A stretch of 64,000 nt of DNA, taken from assembly GCA_002749535.1 (NCBI GenBank), contig MZZL01000117.1:124001-188000 (forward strand), given 5' to 3'. The position numbers were made by a program, and so were the translations under genes. The stretch is from Apophysomyces variabilis (taxonomy: Eukaryota > Mucoromycota > Mucoromycetes > Mucorales > Mucoraceae). The first letter of the stretch is position 1, and every line of letters starts with the position of its first letter. Positions 1-11,752 of this stretch are shown piece by piece. Below the pieces are notes generated by a model, which was not told the DNA's origin, made no database searches, and saw nothing but the letters and a program-made list of their open reading frames with translations.

Positions 1-3000
1 ATACTCCTATTCGAAAGATGCTTTCATTGTGTAAAATACAGGGATATCCCAAACAACGTTTGTCGTCATTTGTGTGGAAGACAATAGAAACACAGCAAGA
101 GGCTAGACTATTGCGAATTACTTTGGTTAACAATTGCAAATTCGTGAGAACAACCCGGAAAACCAAATCAAGAGGAATGATTGCCGAAATGCCCGTTTCC
201 TTGTCTTTTCGGTTATAGTACTAAGTAATAATAAATGACGGCACCGTGGCCTAGAAACCGACACATTGTGGAAGTTGCTGTTCCACTGCATCCATGGCTT
301 GAGATCGAAATCCCAGGATTTGGCTATTTTCATCTTGCTTTGCCATGAAGGAGTACAACCAAAGTGCCCCCGGCTATTAAACACTCCGTTCAACCATCGT
401 ACATGTATGTCGCGGAGAGAAGAAACCCCTTGCGTCCTGAGATGTTGTTCGTTCAACTAACCGGTTTCTAGGGATAAAATCTAGAGCTTATAAGGCGCCC
501 GTTCATGTACTTTGTTAATTTGGAATCATAAATGCGGGTTCCCCAATTCAGTTAAACTTTGCGGATACCTTTTCCTCTCAAAAGCTTTACGATCATTCTT
601 ACGCTTAACTGATAAGGAAATGGAGACATGTTACTGCCATTTCCATCTGATTTCTTACCGTGAGAAACCCCGCGAGTGTATTACATGATAAGAATTGGAG
701 AGATCGATAATTGAGTTAGCATCATCATCATTTATTGAAGGTTTATTCTTTGTTCCCAATCAACACTTTTCACGTTACTTTATACTAGAAATAGTTTTAT
801 GAGGGCCAAGTGTTATGCTTGAATGAAGCAATAAGGCTTCTTTTAACACGCGTTGTATAGAAGTTCCAGCGCCACGTTTATGGCGAAATGGTTGGTTCCT
901 AGCTAGTGACACCATTACGATCTGTGAGTCATCTGGCTCTCAACCCGAACCCTGATGCACGGTCTTTTTCACAACCGACCGTATCACATTTCTTCCAATC
1001 GATATAGACTTGGAATTTCTATTATGGGAGGTAACACCATTGATATCATGATAGCCACCTTTTCTCAGTTCTGTGTGCGCAAATGTCAATCTTTGGAACA
1101 CAGCAGAAAGTGGCGTCCCCGTAATGGTCTGACTTTTTGTCTTTGGCTTAGCCAAAGTTGACGCCTCGATAGCAGTTTTCTCAATTTGATCTTGCTCTAT
1201 TTTTCTTGCACCTAATGAGAAGAAAAAGCCTGTTCATCATTCAACAAGAATTTGCGCAGGGTTGCTGCGGCAGGCCTTTGCTATTGCTCCACAAGCATAA
1301 CTTCCGTTTTTCTTTTATTTAGATTACACATTGTACGTTGCGATACAAGATTGTCTCGCGTTACATGACACAAGGTAGTAACTCCTGTTGTAGGATGTTC
1401 TGTGTTTCGTTGAGCAAAGGAGAAAAAGAGAGCCATGTCAAGCAATCAAAGAAATGTGCTTTGGACTGCATCTTGAACAACTTGCATGTTGGATTCGATG
1501 CATATGGATTCCGTGTTTTTTTCCCTGTATCATCGTCTTATCTTCCTATCCGTACTATACCATAAAAAAACAGCATCTAAAGAGAGCTAATGTAGGATCC
1601 ATGCAAATAAAACCAAGAAGTGGCTGTTGTATGGTGGATTTAGACGCACTATGCAATCTTTCAGTGTCCGTGTGATACCGGCGCCAAACTTTTTTTTGTA
1701 CCTCTTCCTCAGTGGGAAATTTCTGCTCTTTCATTTTACCGTTCTGTCTGCTGGTATAATCAAGAATTGAGTCTAACCATGAGGCACTTGCGCCTTAGTC
1801 ATAGATACCTGATCCGGAGGTACTGGCATATCACTACCTGGATTTCGGCATCATTTTCTTCTAAACCTAAATCAGGTGTATTATAGCCGTCTAATCAAGT
1901 CACTTGACTATGTTGTCTCTCTTCCTGTCCGTTTCTCTCTCTTCTTTCTTGCATATCAACTTACCGTTCGTGCATCTTTCCTATACCTTACCAGAAGTTT
2001 GTGGGACAATGAACTACGTTATTCCAAGAACAGTACTCCAATGAATTCGACAGAAAATCGCTTCGAAAGGATTATATTATTTTATTTTCTCTCATTCCGT
2101 TATTACGATTCTTTCTTACAACGAGCGCGATAATTTCCCCGGTAACTCTTGCTACTATAAACGAGGACGAGCTTCTTGCTATTCTTGCCAAAGATAGTTA
2201 AAAAAGTTCAGGGTTTACTTCTTCTTGGGACTCAACAGCAAGAAGCTACTATCCAAGACTTGCAATAGAGAGTCACACAGCTGGTATAGTGTATTAAGTA
2301 TGAAACTACAAGTTAAAATTTAAAGGATGGTTCACTGTTGTGCGCTGATATGGACCGGACGAGAGCGGATAAGTTTAGACAAACGCAGCGCTCACCAGCA
2401 TTAAATAAAATAAATTTTCACTGCTGTGTGCTGAGAATTGAGTCCATGCAACATTATGCAACAAAGCTGTAACACTGATGCTTTTAGTCCCAATGGCTGA
2501 ATGAATACTAATAAGCGTTTTAAGCGCTGACAATCCTAGATAGAAGTTTACATGGATCGTACTTACTGGCATAATAATTAGCTGGGAGACTGAAAAATCC
2601 CATTGGATCAGAAAGACGTTCTGACTCCAAGCACCAGTGACGGTGGAGCGTCCCAATAAGGAAGGTCCGTTTATCTGCAGCCCAATTCAGCTGAAAAATA
2701 TTCCAAGTGCCCCTTCCCTCAAAATGGTAAATGAAGTTTTGCCATTCATGGAGATTTATTGTGCTAATGTTAATGATTGACAGGACCGTTTCAACATCAA
2801 CAGTCAGATAGAGCACTGTAAGTCAATGCTAAACTCATATTAGCTCCATTTTGCTTTTAACACTTGCGATGCAGTGCAATCGAAATACGTCGGAACCGGT
2901 CACGCAGATACGATCAAATAGTAAGGGCTGATGCGCTTTCTACACCATGCTTCAACTAATCTCCACACAATAGCGAGTGGTTAACCAATCAACACAGAGA

Positions 3001-3659
3001 CAGCTATGCTTCGTTCATAGGTCATAACCCGTTGCTGTCATACTTCGCAGTCGCAGAAAATGAAAGCAAGGCTCGAGTGAAGCATAAGCTCATGCAAGTA
3101 AGTGATCTACTTCCTAATCACTATATTGAATGCACTCTTAATTTTATGTTATCTCAACTGTAACTTAGAAAATGCTTCGGCCATGTGGTCCTCCTCCTCC
3201 ACGAGAAGAACAGTAAAGACAGTTCCACATGCTTTTGCTACAATAAACCCATTCATTTATTGTCCAACAGATGCGAATTCGCTTACCGAGACTTTCTTTA
3301 TTGTTTTCAATCACATCTATTAGGGATGAACCCGTTTTTGCTGGGAAAATAACTAAAGCAGCTATAGAAATACGGACTTTGTACATGTTAAGATATGTTG
3401 GGTTGAAGAGAGCATGTCAGACTCATCAAAGGAACTTGCCATCATTTTTCAAATGGCGCATTCACAAAGTTTCCTTTTCAGACGTTGAAATTTCCCACGC
3501 ATTTTGATACTTCTGGACTGGTTGGGCCGCACTTTTTCTCTTTTCTCTGTTTCTATTTCTTCTCTATCGTCCACTTACTGGTCCAACGTACGTTATCGAT
3601 ACTTGGATAATGATGAAACACACAGAATATTAAATCCTGTTGTAGTTGTGATTTGACTG
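1..3659. other. No recognised gene; AT-rich intergenic with coding-like scraps
   Basis: No open reading frame here has a recognisable domain, and the longest stretches are about 100 codons. The only part that looks spliced is the possible exon at 2567-2815 on the minus strand, listed separately. The region could hold decayed mobile elements or a divergent gene with several small exons. The last few hundred bases must contain the promoter of the E2 gene that starts at 3660. Confidence 0.5.
2567..2815 (-). other. Possible isolated coding exon of unknown function
   Basis: On the minus strand an open frame of about 82 codons is bounded by a splice-acceptor-like TTACAG just before 2815 and a strong donor-like GTAAGT just after 2567. 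The translation is rich in aromatic residues (contains HEWQNFIYHFEGRGTWNIFQ) and looks protein-like, but I do not recognise the family. No start codon is seen; the open frame begins at GTG. I could not find convincing flanking exons, so it may be one exon of a missed gene, a pseudogene remnant or chance. Confidence 0.2.
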
Positions 3660-5289
3660 ATGCATGCCAGAGTCCTTCCCTATCTACGCATTTCGCGAGC
3701 CGCTTCGCTGGTGAAGTCAACGATTCGGAGAGTCGACACTCATCGGGTTTTTCTCACGGTACTTTAATATAACGTTATGAGTTACCCTTGGCTTCATGGG
3801 AAAAGAATAGACAGGACTTACTCCATCATTGGCTCAACGACATACCACGACGCCTTGGAAGGCTTTCAGCAACAGACATGCTGTTCGATACATGCATAAT
3901 ACAATGCCTATGCGAGCAGTTACACCATTTTTACTCGCGGATATTGGCGAAGGGATTACCGAGTGCGAGGTGATTCAGTGGTAAGTGGCGAAACAAGGGA
4001 AAGCCTTAAGGACGAGGACAACGTATTCATAAAGATATCAAGGTTTGTTGAGCCTGGGTCTACAGTAGCAGAGTTTGATAAGATCTGTGAAGTGCAATCG
4101 GATAAGGCTTCTGTTGAAATCACATCTCGTTTTGCGGGAAAAGTGCTAAAGTTGCATCATAAGGTCAACGATATTGCAAAGGTTGGCCACCCATTGGTGG
4201 ATATAGAGACAGCCGATGATGGCGTGGCACATACAGAGATATCGCAGGAGAAGTCGGCTGCAGAGATACCGAAAACTCCCTCGGCCGCTCCAAAAGTGGA
4301 ATCAACAAAGCATGAGCCTAAGGAAGGGACTGCTGCGCTAGCTACACCAGCTGTGCGACGGATTGCTAAGGAGAATAATGTAGATCTGGCAGAGGTCCGT
4401 GGTAGTGGGAAAGATGGACGTATACTTAAGGAAGATGTGCTGGCTTTTGTGTCTGGTGAACAAGGTAACTGGTTTGCTCGAGTAGAGGAATGTGGTACTC
4501 ATGATAATCAAAGTATCACAATCGGATATCCAACAAGCTGCGTCAGTGGCGGGCACCGCTGATCGCTCGGAACCTTTGACTGGAATTCAGAAAGCTATGT
4601 TCAAATCCATGACAAGATCGCTTTCCATACCCCAATTGGGATACAAGGATGACATTGAATTGAACGCGACGACTGAATACCGTGCTGCGCTCAATCAACA
4701 TATTGCGAGCCATGCAAGCCATTACTCCTTCTCTAAGATGTCGTACTTGCCTATTTTTGTCAAGTGCCTCTCTATTGCCTTGACGCATTATCCTATTATG
4801 AATGCTACTTTAATTGGTGATCAAAGCAATGTGAATTCCGTCAAGATCCAGCATCGACCATCCCATAATATTGGCGTTGCAATGGACACCCCACAAGGAC
4901 TTATCGTACCCAACGTGAAGGACGTGCAAAACAAGACTATCTTTGACATCGCAGCAGAAATACATCGACTCACTGAGCTTGGTAAAAAGAATGCCATTCC
5001 ACCTTCCGATCTTCAAGGTGGTACTATCACTATTTCCAATATTGGTACCATTGGAGGCACCTATGCGAATCCAGTGATCATATCTTCAGAACTGGCTATC
5101 GTGGCATTGGGTAGAATACAAACATTACCACGATTCGATGAGAACGGAAAAGTCGTTCCAAAACAGGTCATGCCAATCAGTTGGTCAGCCGATCATCGTA
5201 TTATTGATGGCGCAACCATTGCTCGCTTCGGTAACCACTGGAAGAATTTGATAGAAAGCCCCGCATTATTAGCCAGTGAGCTCCGCTGA
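3660..5289 (+). CDS. Dihydrolipoamide branched-chain acyltransferase, E2 of branched-chain 2-oxoacid dehydrogenase, mitochondrial
   Basis: Four exons join in frame: 3660-3758, 3811-3980, 4043-4464 and 4514-5289, giving 488 residues. Residues 1 to about 70 are rich in Arg and Ser with few acids, as expected of a mitochondrial presequence. The lipoyl domain follows (ADIGEGITECEVIQW, then CEVQSDKAS with the lipoylated Lys at about 111). Next comes the E1/E3-binding domain (TPAVRRIAKENNVDL...GSGKDGRI), and then the catalytic domain ending in SWSADHRIIDG, with the catalytic His at about 458 and Asp at about 462. The enzyme transfers branched acyl groups from the lipoyl arm to CoA in Val/Leu/Ile breakdown in the matrix. 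ICEVQSDKAS and the DIGEGI start are typical of the branched-chain E2 rather than pyruvate or 2-oxoglutarate E2. The start at 3660 was chosen because it supplies the presequence and joins in phase; exon 1 is the least certain part. Confidence 0.9.
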
Positions 5290-5505
5290 CATATATTCCT
5301 TCGCTTGCACCGAAACAATTCAAAAGAATGTATTTTCTCGCTTTAAAGTTCTCGCGATTAACGTCTTTTCATAAACTAATAAAAAACCTAAACAGTTAAA
5401 AGATCTCACAAATGATTGATTAATCTGCTTGATGTTCGTTATGTTCAGTTTAGTCGCTGTTTACCCAATCAATCAGCGAACCGTTCCATCATCTATGGGT
5501 AAGCA

Positions 5506-5793
5506 TTACGTAACCTCTGGCCATCTGTACGGATGTTGCCAGGCCAAGGGAACAAGGATAACAAAAGGCAGGGGTCTTGACTCTGTCACTGGTTGAGCCG
5601 AACGAGGAAGAAGAGTGAAAAGCTCAAAGTTGGCCCACGGATACCTTGCCTTTGGGTATACTTGATACCATTCAGCAGCGGCGTATCCCTTCAATGCCAT
5701 AGACATCACAATTGACTTAAGGACATGGCATTTCTCTTTTAAAGGATCTTTTGTACAATAAGTTACTTGCTCTAGTATCCTAACACCTTCTGT
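5506..5793 (-). mobile_element. Gag-like relic of an LTR retrotransposon (probable)
   Basis: The minus-strand frame stays open from about 5793 down to 5506. It encodes a stretch like the capsid-type Gag of Ty3/gypsy elements: an EK-H-VLK segment, then MALKGYAAAEWYQV, then ARYPWANFELF. The spacing of the AL-G-A--WYQ and WA-FE blocks resembles the retrotransposon gag family. After that the frame loses likeness, which suggests a frameshift. No start codon, zinc knuckle, protease or reverse transcriptase is seen nearby, so this is at best a decayed fragment. The identification rests on pattern memory only. Confidence 0.35.
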
Positions 5794-6276
5794 TCAGGCT
5801 TTACACTAAATTAAATCATTTACAATTAAAGGCGTTGAATGTGCAATACACTGGCTTTGTGAGAAAACAATGCATAACAATCTGGCAAATAGAGCCAGTA
5901 TTTCCATTGCAACATTTCGTTCAAACCATCTTACCATTGGCATTCAATTTTATACCATAGAGCATATGGAATGTAAATGCAGAAAGTATTCACTTAGATC
6001 CACAGGAGAGATGCAATTTGTCTGTTGAACTGAATTCAACGTATCCATCTCAATGTCTAAACAGTTCGGTATATGGAACCCTCTCATCTTACAGGGAAGA
6101 CATAACAGCAGGTCAGGTGAGAGATACGGTCGGTAACGAGTGTCTTTTTGCTTGAACTGAAACTCCTTTGGATCTTTATGTCAAACAAGCAAATAATTGA
6201 ACGAGGATTGGAGTAACATCTATTATTCAATTTACAAAACTTTTAGAAGCGAAAGTTAACCGAGAGAAAGAAGATT

Positions 6277-6802
6277 CTAGATAGTGTGAGGGTTTGTATG
6301 GAAGGGTGACCAGATGCCGCGAACACTCTCCGTAGTGGAGATGACTGGTTTTTTAGCGAGAAGCTTCATTTTTTCGCCGCTAGAGTCTCGAAGCAGCTGA
6401 ACCTTCTTGGATATTTGACTGGGAGTCAGGTTACGTGTGCAAATGACCTTATCACGACCGTTCACTGAGAGTGTAGTTAATTAGCTGAGAAGTTTGGTTC
6501 ATGATCGATTTACATACAGTAATGGCCACGAATGACAGGGTGATGAGCTGGTCTCGGTTGAACAACGATTTCGATCTGAGGGTTTTCTCGTGCAAACTTG
6601 GCAAGATCTTTCTTGATATATTCACTGGCGAAACATTCCTCAGCTAAGCATTCACAACTTCATTATAAATTACTCACATCATGCCCTTGTTGCTACCCCA
6701 GTGTTCACAGTAATTGAACACCAACTGTCTGCATTGCAGCACAAATGCGCCTGTGCCATTGTTAGTTCTAGGGAGCAATTTACTGGCGGCAATAGCTGAC
6801 AT
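6277..6802 (-). CDS. Mitochondrial large ribosomal subunit protein mL43 (MRPL51/S25/CI-B8 domain)
   Basis: Three minus-strand exons join in frame: 6802-6678, 6624-6518 and 6464-6277, giving 139 residues. The product starts MSAIAASKLLPRTNNGTGAF, continues LVFNYCEHWGSNKGM, then KFARENPQIEIVVQPRP, then HPVIRGHYLNGRDKVICTRN, and ends with TESVRGIWSPFHTNP. This is the thioredoxin-like fold shared by mL43 (yeast Mrpl51) and the NADH dehydrogenase B8 subunit. The GRDKVICTRN block and the SVRGIWSPF tail point to mL43. It is a structural protein of the mitochondrial 54S subunit. Its length fits the family. Both introns are 53 nt and the exon joins restore the conserved motif order. It shares a 512-bp divergent upstream region with the zinc-finger gene at 7315. 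Confidence 0.9.
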
Positions 6803-7314
6803 GGCAAGCTTTCAAGGTCCTGGGTTTTTTGAGCGTGCGATATTTTTGTGGGTCTCGAAAATCATCCGTCACACGGTTTCAATCACAGCTCCCCCTGTGG
6901 ATTTGCAAAGTCTGTGATCTGCTGTGCAATCACCTCGTTTCTTACTCTTTCCTCTTTAGAAATATACCAGGCAATCCATCATCATGTTGTATTCCATGAA
7001 GCACATTGCTTCCATATGTAATACGGAGTAGTCTAGCCACAAAAGATTTATTGCTATTTGTTGCCGGTCGATTAATAGAAACTGATATAATTATATATAG
7101 TATACACATCCGGAAGACAATCAGTTTGCACATCATGAGCTGTACATATATTTGCATTATATAGCAATTCTATTCCCTATATAAAGCTATAAGTCCATCC
7201 TTTACAGCTGCTAACAGGTGTGTTTCTGCTATGGGCGGAGTTTCATGGGCAGAGCGTGACTGAATGTTAGTAGTCGGAAGAGGGTCCTCGCAACACCACC
7301 CACCTTTAACCACA
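6803..7314. promoter_or_regulatory. Divergent upstream region between the mL43 gene and the Red1-like gene
   Basis: Both flanking genes start outward from this 512-bp AT-rich stretch, so it must carry promoters for both. A TATATATAG-like run lies near 7091-7103 and CTATATAAAG near 7177-7186, about 130 bp before the start at 7315. No other motif was recognised. Confidence 0.4.
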
Positions 7315-9262
7315 ATGGCCCACATGGATTCCCCAGTAGACATGGAGATCTCTGATGGCTCTATATCCAATTCAAGTGATATGGAAATTGAAGATCCTAA
7401 TGAGGAAGTTTCCTATGTCATGAACGGTACCCCGTATTACGATCATGCTTCCAATCCGTATTCTGCCAACATGCCCATGACTTCATCGAGCTCGCTGATG
7501 TCGCAACATGGCATTACTTCGCAAGACAATTTGATGACACCCCAAAACTATTCAATGCCTTCATTAACCTCGTACATCGTAGGTGATCAAAATTGCTGGG
7601 CTTAACCGAGAACTCAACTATGGAATAGAAGTCGTACCACAACGGTTATCAATCACGTCAACGAAGTGGGATGAGGAAAGTATCACTGGAACAGGAAACT
7701 GGGCATGCTATGCGAGATAATCAATATCATATGGGTTATCCATCACAAGTATCCAATGCATCACCGGCTCAAAAGGCGATAGGTTACAGTAACAACAGCA
7801 GTGGATATGTACAGCATGATAACATAAGCGGATCGCATAATATCTCGATTGAAAAAACGCAAGGCAATGAACATTCGCAAAGGATGACTGGTAAATCCGG
7901 AGGAATTTATTTTGATAGCTTCGATGATTCGGATTCGGACGAAAGTTTCACTACTGCACCTGGATCACCAATTCATCTTGCAGAAACCGTTATGGATTTC
8001 AAGCATGATAATAATATCTCAAGTAACGATAACGCCGATCCGGAAGTCCAATTGGAGAAATGTCAACACGAACTACAATTGCTCGACGAGAGGAAGAAGG
8101 AAATCGAGAAGGCGAAGAATAAACTGAGTTTGGATATGTTAGGCTTGCAAGTGAAGCTTTCTATCGAGCGGAATCGAAAGAATAAGCCAAAGAAAAAACC
8201 GATTAAGAACAAGAAAGCAGCGTCCGGGAGTAAGTATTCAGCGATTGAAACGATCGAAAATGGCGATGAAAAAAAGCCGTATCTTGAAAACCATGATCCG
8301 AATGGGAGCGCTGAACCATTTCCAGGCCATAATATAGAGAAACATGAGAACGTAACTACGCAAACACCCTCCGTTTCCCTAAAACATGTTTCAGCAGTAA
8401 CAATCCAGCAATCATCGTTGCCTGGTCCAGCAATATCACCAAGTTTACCTGCCTCGAATCCAGCATTACAACCCTTAACTGCAGTTCAACGCCCCAAACC
8501 CTCACAAGCACATGCCGGCGTGGAAAAAGCATCTAGAAATACCAGCGAAAATATTACCCTTACTGCTAAACGATCAGTTTTTTCGGCAGCAGCGCAATCC
8601 ACTGCAATACCGAAGAAACCTTCGTCGTCTATCAGTAAGTCACCGAAACAAAAAGTTCCCAAGACCTTGCAGGCATCAATGGGTGCCTCGGAACCCAAAC
8701 TACATATACCAGCTCCACAACCGCTTCCAGCCCGCGATGCTTTACCTCCAACAGCAGTGACAAAACTGGAGAAGAAGGCAAAGCACAAACAAACAAATGA
8801 CACAGCGATCACCGTCACGCAAGGACAAAAACCTGTAGCACAATCTCAAATGCCGTCAACCCATACAATGGTAGATGTAAGTTACAGAAGCAAAGAGACA
8901 TATTGATCGTTTCTGTTAGAAGCAGCCGGCAGAGATTTTGAAAAAGGATACGCCAATATCTCCTGCGAAGACCAACGAAAACAATAAGGTACGTAGTATA
9001 AGTGCATATACGCTAATGGGATTTGCTCGTGTTTATCAGATCCATCACATATATTTGACTTGATGTATAGGGAGCGTTCAGACCCTATCGATCTCCGTTG
9101 GATTTATTTGGCATACAAGCCGGAGAAGAAAAACGTGATATAGCACGGCAGCCAACAGGCCCGAGACCTGACACTGTTTACAAGAGCTTTTGTGCGTTTG
9201 AAGCGAACGGCGGAACATGCAACGATGACACATGCAATGCGATGCATTTCCGAGACTTCTAG
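7315..9262 (+). CDS. Red1/ZFC3H1-like protein with C-terminal zf-C3H1 zinc finger
   Basis: Four exons join in phase 0: 7315-7578, 7629-8876, 8920-8988 and 9071-9262, giving 590 residues. The N-terminal half is acidic and disordered. A predicted coiled coil with a Lys-rich tail lies at roughly residues 220-280 (EKCQHELQLLDERKKEIEKA). Then comes a long Ser/Pro/Ala-rich linker. The last 30 residues hold Cys-X8-Cys-X4-Cys-X4-His (FCAFEANGGTCNDDTCNAMH), the short zf-C3H1 finger of fission yeast Red1 and human ZFC3H1, scaffolds that deliver nuclear transcripts to the exosome through an Mtr4-type helicase. A role in nuclear RNA decay is inferred from that finger alone. ATG 7315 has a good context (ACAATGG); an in-frame ATG at 7264 would add 17 residues. 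The protein ends right after the finger, shorter than Red1 or ZFC3H1. Confidence 0.7.
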
Positions 9263-10136
9263 AAAAAGGTAGAGAGAGAGAGTAGATGCAATTAGGAAAA
9301 ACTTTAGGATACTAGATAATGCGTGTCAGCAAATGAGCAAATAGTTTGATGTAATTTTACCGGCTACACCCGGAGATGGAAAAGGAAAGAAAAAAAAAAG
9401 AAAGGAACAGAGAAAAGCGTGAAAATATTTAGGTGTTCGGTGTAGCAAACAGCAATGCGGTAAATAAAATCATGCGAGGAATTGGCAAAACATCCGCAGT
9501 CTTAGTCACTTTTTCATCATGATTGTGAAGCTTTCTAGCCTTTTTCCGATCTACCCTTGTCATAAGTTGGCTTAAAGTCGAACTTGACGCGCACCCCGGC
9601 GTGGAGACATCATAACAGCACTTGATATATTAGATCTGTCGGTTAGCACAAGAGCTGTCTGAAGCTATGATAGAATCTCAATTTTTGTCGAACGAACAGA
9701 TCGAACTAACTATGGGCTATGATTACTTCTCGTTCAGGCATTGTCTTTTTATAGTGAACTATTCTACCTTGCAGATATCAATGGTGAAAAACTTCGTCTT
9801 CGCTTACAAGGCAGTGTTTCCATTGTGCTTATTAAGTTGAAGTCGCTCTAATGAATTACGGCAGTAAAAAGTAAACTTATCAGACCTTTCTGTGATAGAC
9901 TTAGCGCGGTAAAGACACGTTTATTCATCGTCACTTTCTTATCCAGAATCGTGACGACGGGTGCTTCCTAAAAATTACCGAAAATGGGAATCTGATAGGG
10001 TGATCGTGGATTGGCTCTTCTGTCTGTTGGTGGTCACGAACCAGAGCCGATCTGCTGCTCCTGATTCCAAACTGAGTTTTAATAGTTTTGCGATAAGAGC
10101 GGGCCTGACTTTCTCTTGTCCTTTTTTACCATATCG
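9263..10136. other. Intergenic, no gene seen
   Basis: There are 874 bp between two plus-strand genes. A purine-rich A/G tract lies at about 9376-9418 in the 3' flank of the Red1-like gene, and an AATAAA-type signal occurs near 9464. The rest should hold the UreD promoter. No coding or RNA feature was recognised. Confidence 0.5.
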
Positions 10137-11192
10137 ATGCAACCTTTTGCCACATCCGTGACGAACGAACCAGGAAAAGGCATCCTTGTCTGTGTCTGTC
10201 ATGGAGACCAAGCTAAACTTGCACGTATCCATGCACAATACCCTCTCAAATTTGTACCCACTCGAGGTTATGCCAATCGCTTGGCGGTTGTCTACATGTT
10301 AAGTTACGGCGGTGGTATCGTGAGTGGTGATACATTTGATATCCGTCTCGAGATCAAATCTCGGGCAACGTTGCTCCTCCTAACCCAAGGCAACACCAAG
10401 ATCTTTAAAGATCGCGCACATCAAAGAGAATGGATGGCAAGTATTGCCCAAGACACCCGTGCTTCCGTTCCTTTGTTGTCCTCCCAGCTTCCAGACATGA
10501 AATCCACATCCAAGCCAATAATAACAACATCCTCCTCTTCATCATCATTACCAGCGTCGTCGTCAACCATATCACTTCAAAGTATCACAACTCATATCGA
10601 TCCCTCAGCGACCTTATTGCTCCTCCCGGATCCGGTAACATCCTTCCGTGACTCCTCCTTTCAGTCTCGGCAAACGTTTCGCCTGGCCAATACATCGTCG
10701 CAACTAGTGTTATTGGATTGGTTCACAAGTGGTCGGCTTACGCGCGGTGAGACCTGGTCTTTTAAACATTATTCAAGTCAAATTGATGTATGGCTGGGCC
10801 AACGACTACTGATCAAAGACCATATGGTGTTGGAAGATGAAGACTATATGCGAGAATCCAACAGTGACGAAACATCTTATGCAGCCCGGCTAGCGCCTTA
10901 CACGTGCTTTGCTACCCTCGTGATCATTGCAGGAAAAGATTCGTTGCTTGGTCAATGCATCCAGAATATACAGCAAAGAGCCGAAGCAGAACGGTTACTG
11001 CCGAATTCATTCCAATCGCCAGAAAGTCGCGAGATTTTATGGTCTGTGAGCCCCATTAAGCAGTATGGTGTATTTATCCGTGTAGCAGGGATGACGACAG
11101 AGAAAGTTAGAGATTTTGTAAAAATAGATTGTCTTTCGCATGGTCTAAAACAGATAGTGGGGGAAGGAATGTTTAGTAAACTCTTAATGTAA
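10137..11192 (+). CDS. Urease accessory protein UreD
   Basis: This is a single exon of 351 residues. Family blocks are clear: GYANRLAVVYMLSYGGGIVS, GDTFDIRLEIKSRATLLLLT, QGNTKIFK, then LLLPDPVTSFRDSSF and VLLDWFTSGRLTRGETWSF. UreD (UreH) binds apo-urease and, with UreF and UreG, delivers nickel to the active site, so it is needed for cytosolic urea breakdown. A Ser/Thr-rich low-complexity insert of about 40 residues (near residues 115-155) sits between the QGNTK-FK block and the LLPDPVT block, where shorter UreD proteins have a tight loop. The first ATG in frame is at 10137; the open frame extends upstream only through a TTG. No other urease gene lies in the window. Confidence 0.92.
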   Translation: MQPFATSVTNEPGKGILVCVCHGDQAKLARIHAQYPLKFVPTRGYANRLAVVYMLSYGGGIVSGDTFDIRLEIKSRATLLLLTQGNTKIFKDRAHQREWMASIAQDTRASVPLLSSQLPDMKSTSKPIITTSSSSSSLPASSSTISLQSITTHIDPSATLLLLPDPVTSFRDSSFQSRQTFRLANTSSQLVLLDWFTSGRLTRGETWSFKHYSSQIDVWLGQRLLIKDHMVLEDEDYMRESNSDETSYAARLAPYTCFATLVIIAGKDSLLGQCIQNIQQRAEAERLLPNSFQSPESREILWSVSPIKQYGVFIRVAGMTTEKVRDFVKIDCLSHGLKQIVGEGMFSKLLM

Positions 11193-11752
11193 AAAACAAA
11201 GAAAAACAAAACAAGCGTGGAAGCCATCGATAGCAATAAGTTATAAGTTCTGTATAATCGTACAAAGCATCATCTATAAACGAAGTGCTTTAAGGAACCT
11301 TTTAAATAATCTACCCAGAAGTTTCATATAATATTATAGAGTTCCAATGGGCGTAAATAATAAATAGTAAGCAACTAGAGGCCACTTGGAAGCAGGAACA
11401 AAGAATACGCTCAACAGGAGTAGATAATAAGGGAACCTAATAAAGACCGCAAAGAAAGAAAAGAAAGAATGCCACACTCTTCCTCAATTACAGTTTAAGA
11501 CTGCCACAGCGTTGTTTCGATCATGTTTATTTGAGTTTCCGAAAATGCTTATCACTTAACTAGGAATGGCTTGAAAATAGCTACTTCCAAGTTAAAGGTA
11601 CTATTATCCAATCTGCTCTCTATATCCAAACAAAAGCCAGAACAATCTCTGGTTGTTGCATCATTTATGTAGAGGTGTACTGTAAGAAAACCGATACGAA
11701 CCGGTATTAGGGGTATATGAATTGTTTTTTTTTCCTTTCAAAATAATGCCAC
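11193..11752. other. Convergent 3' flank between the UreD and DHHC genes
   Basis: Both neighbours end toward this 560-bp AT-rich stretch, so it should hold two 3' UTRs and polyadenylation signals (AATAAT and AATAAA-like strings around 11357-11453). No coding feature was recognised. Confidence 0.45.

Noticed and set aside
8486..8818. Minus-strand Cys-containing open frame inside the Red1-like gene
   Set aside because: It is antisense to a low-complexity coding linker; the Cys are spread without zinc-finger spacing.
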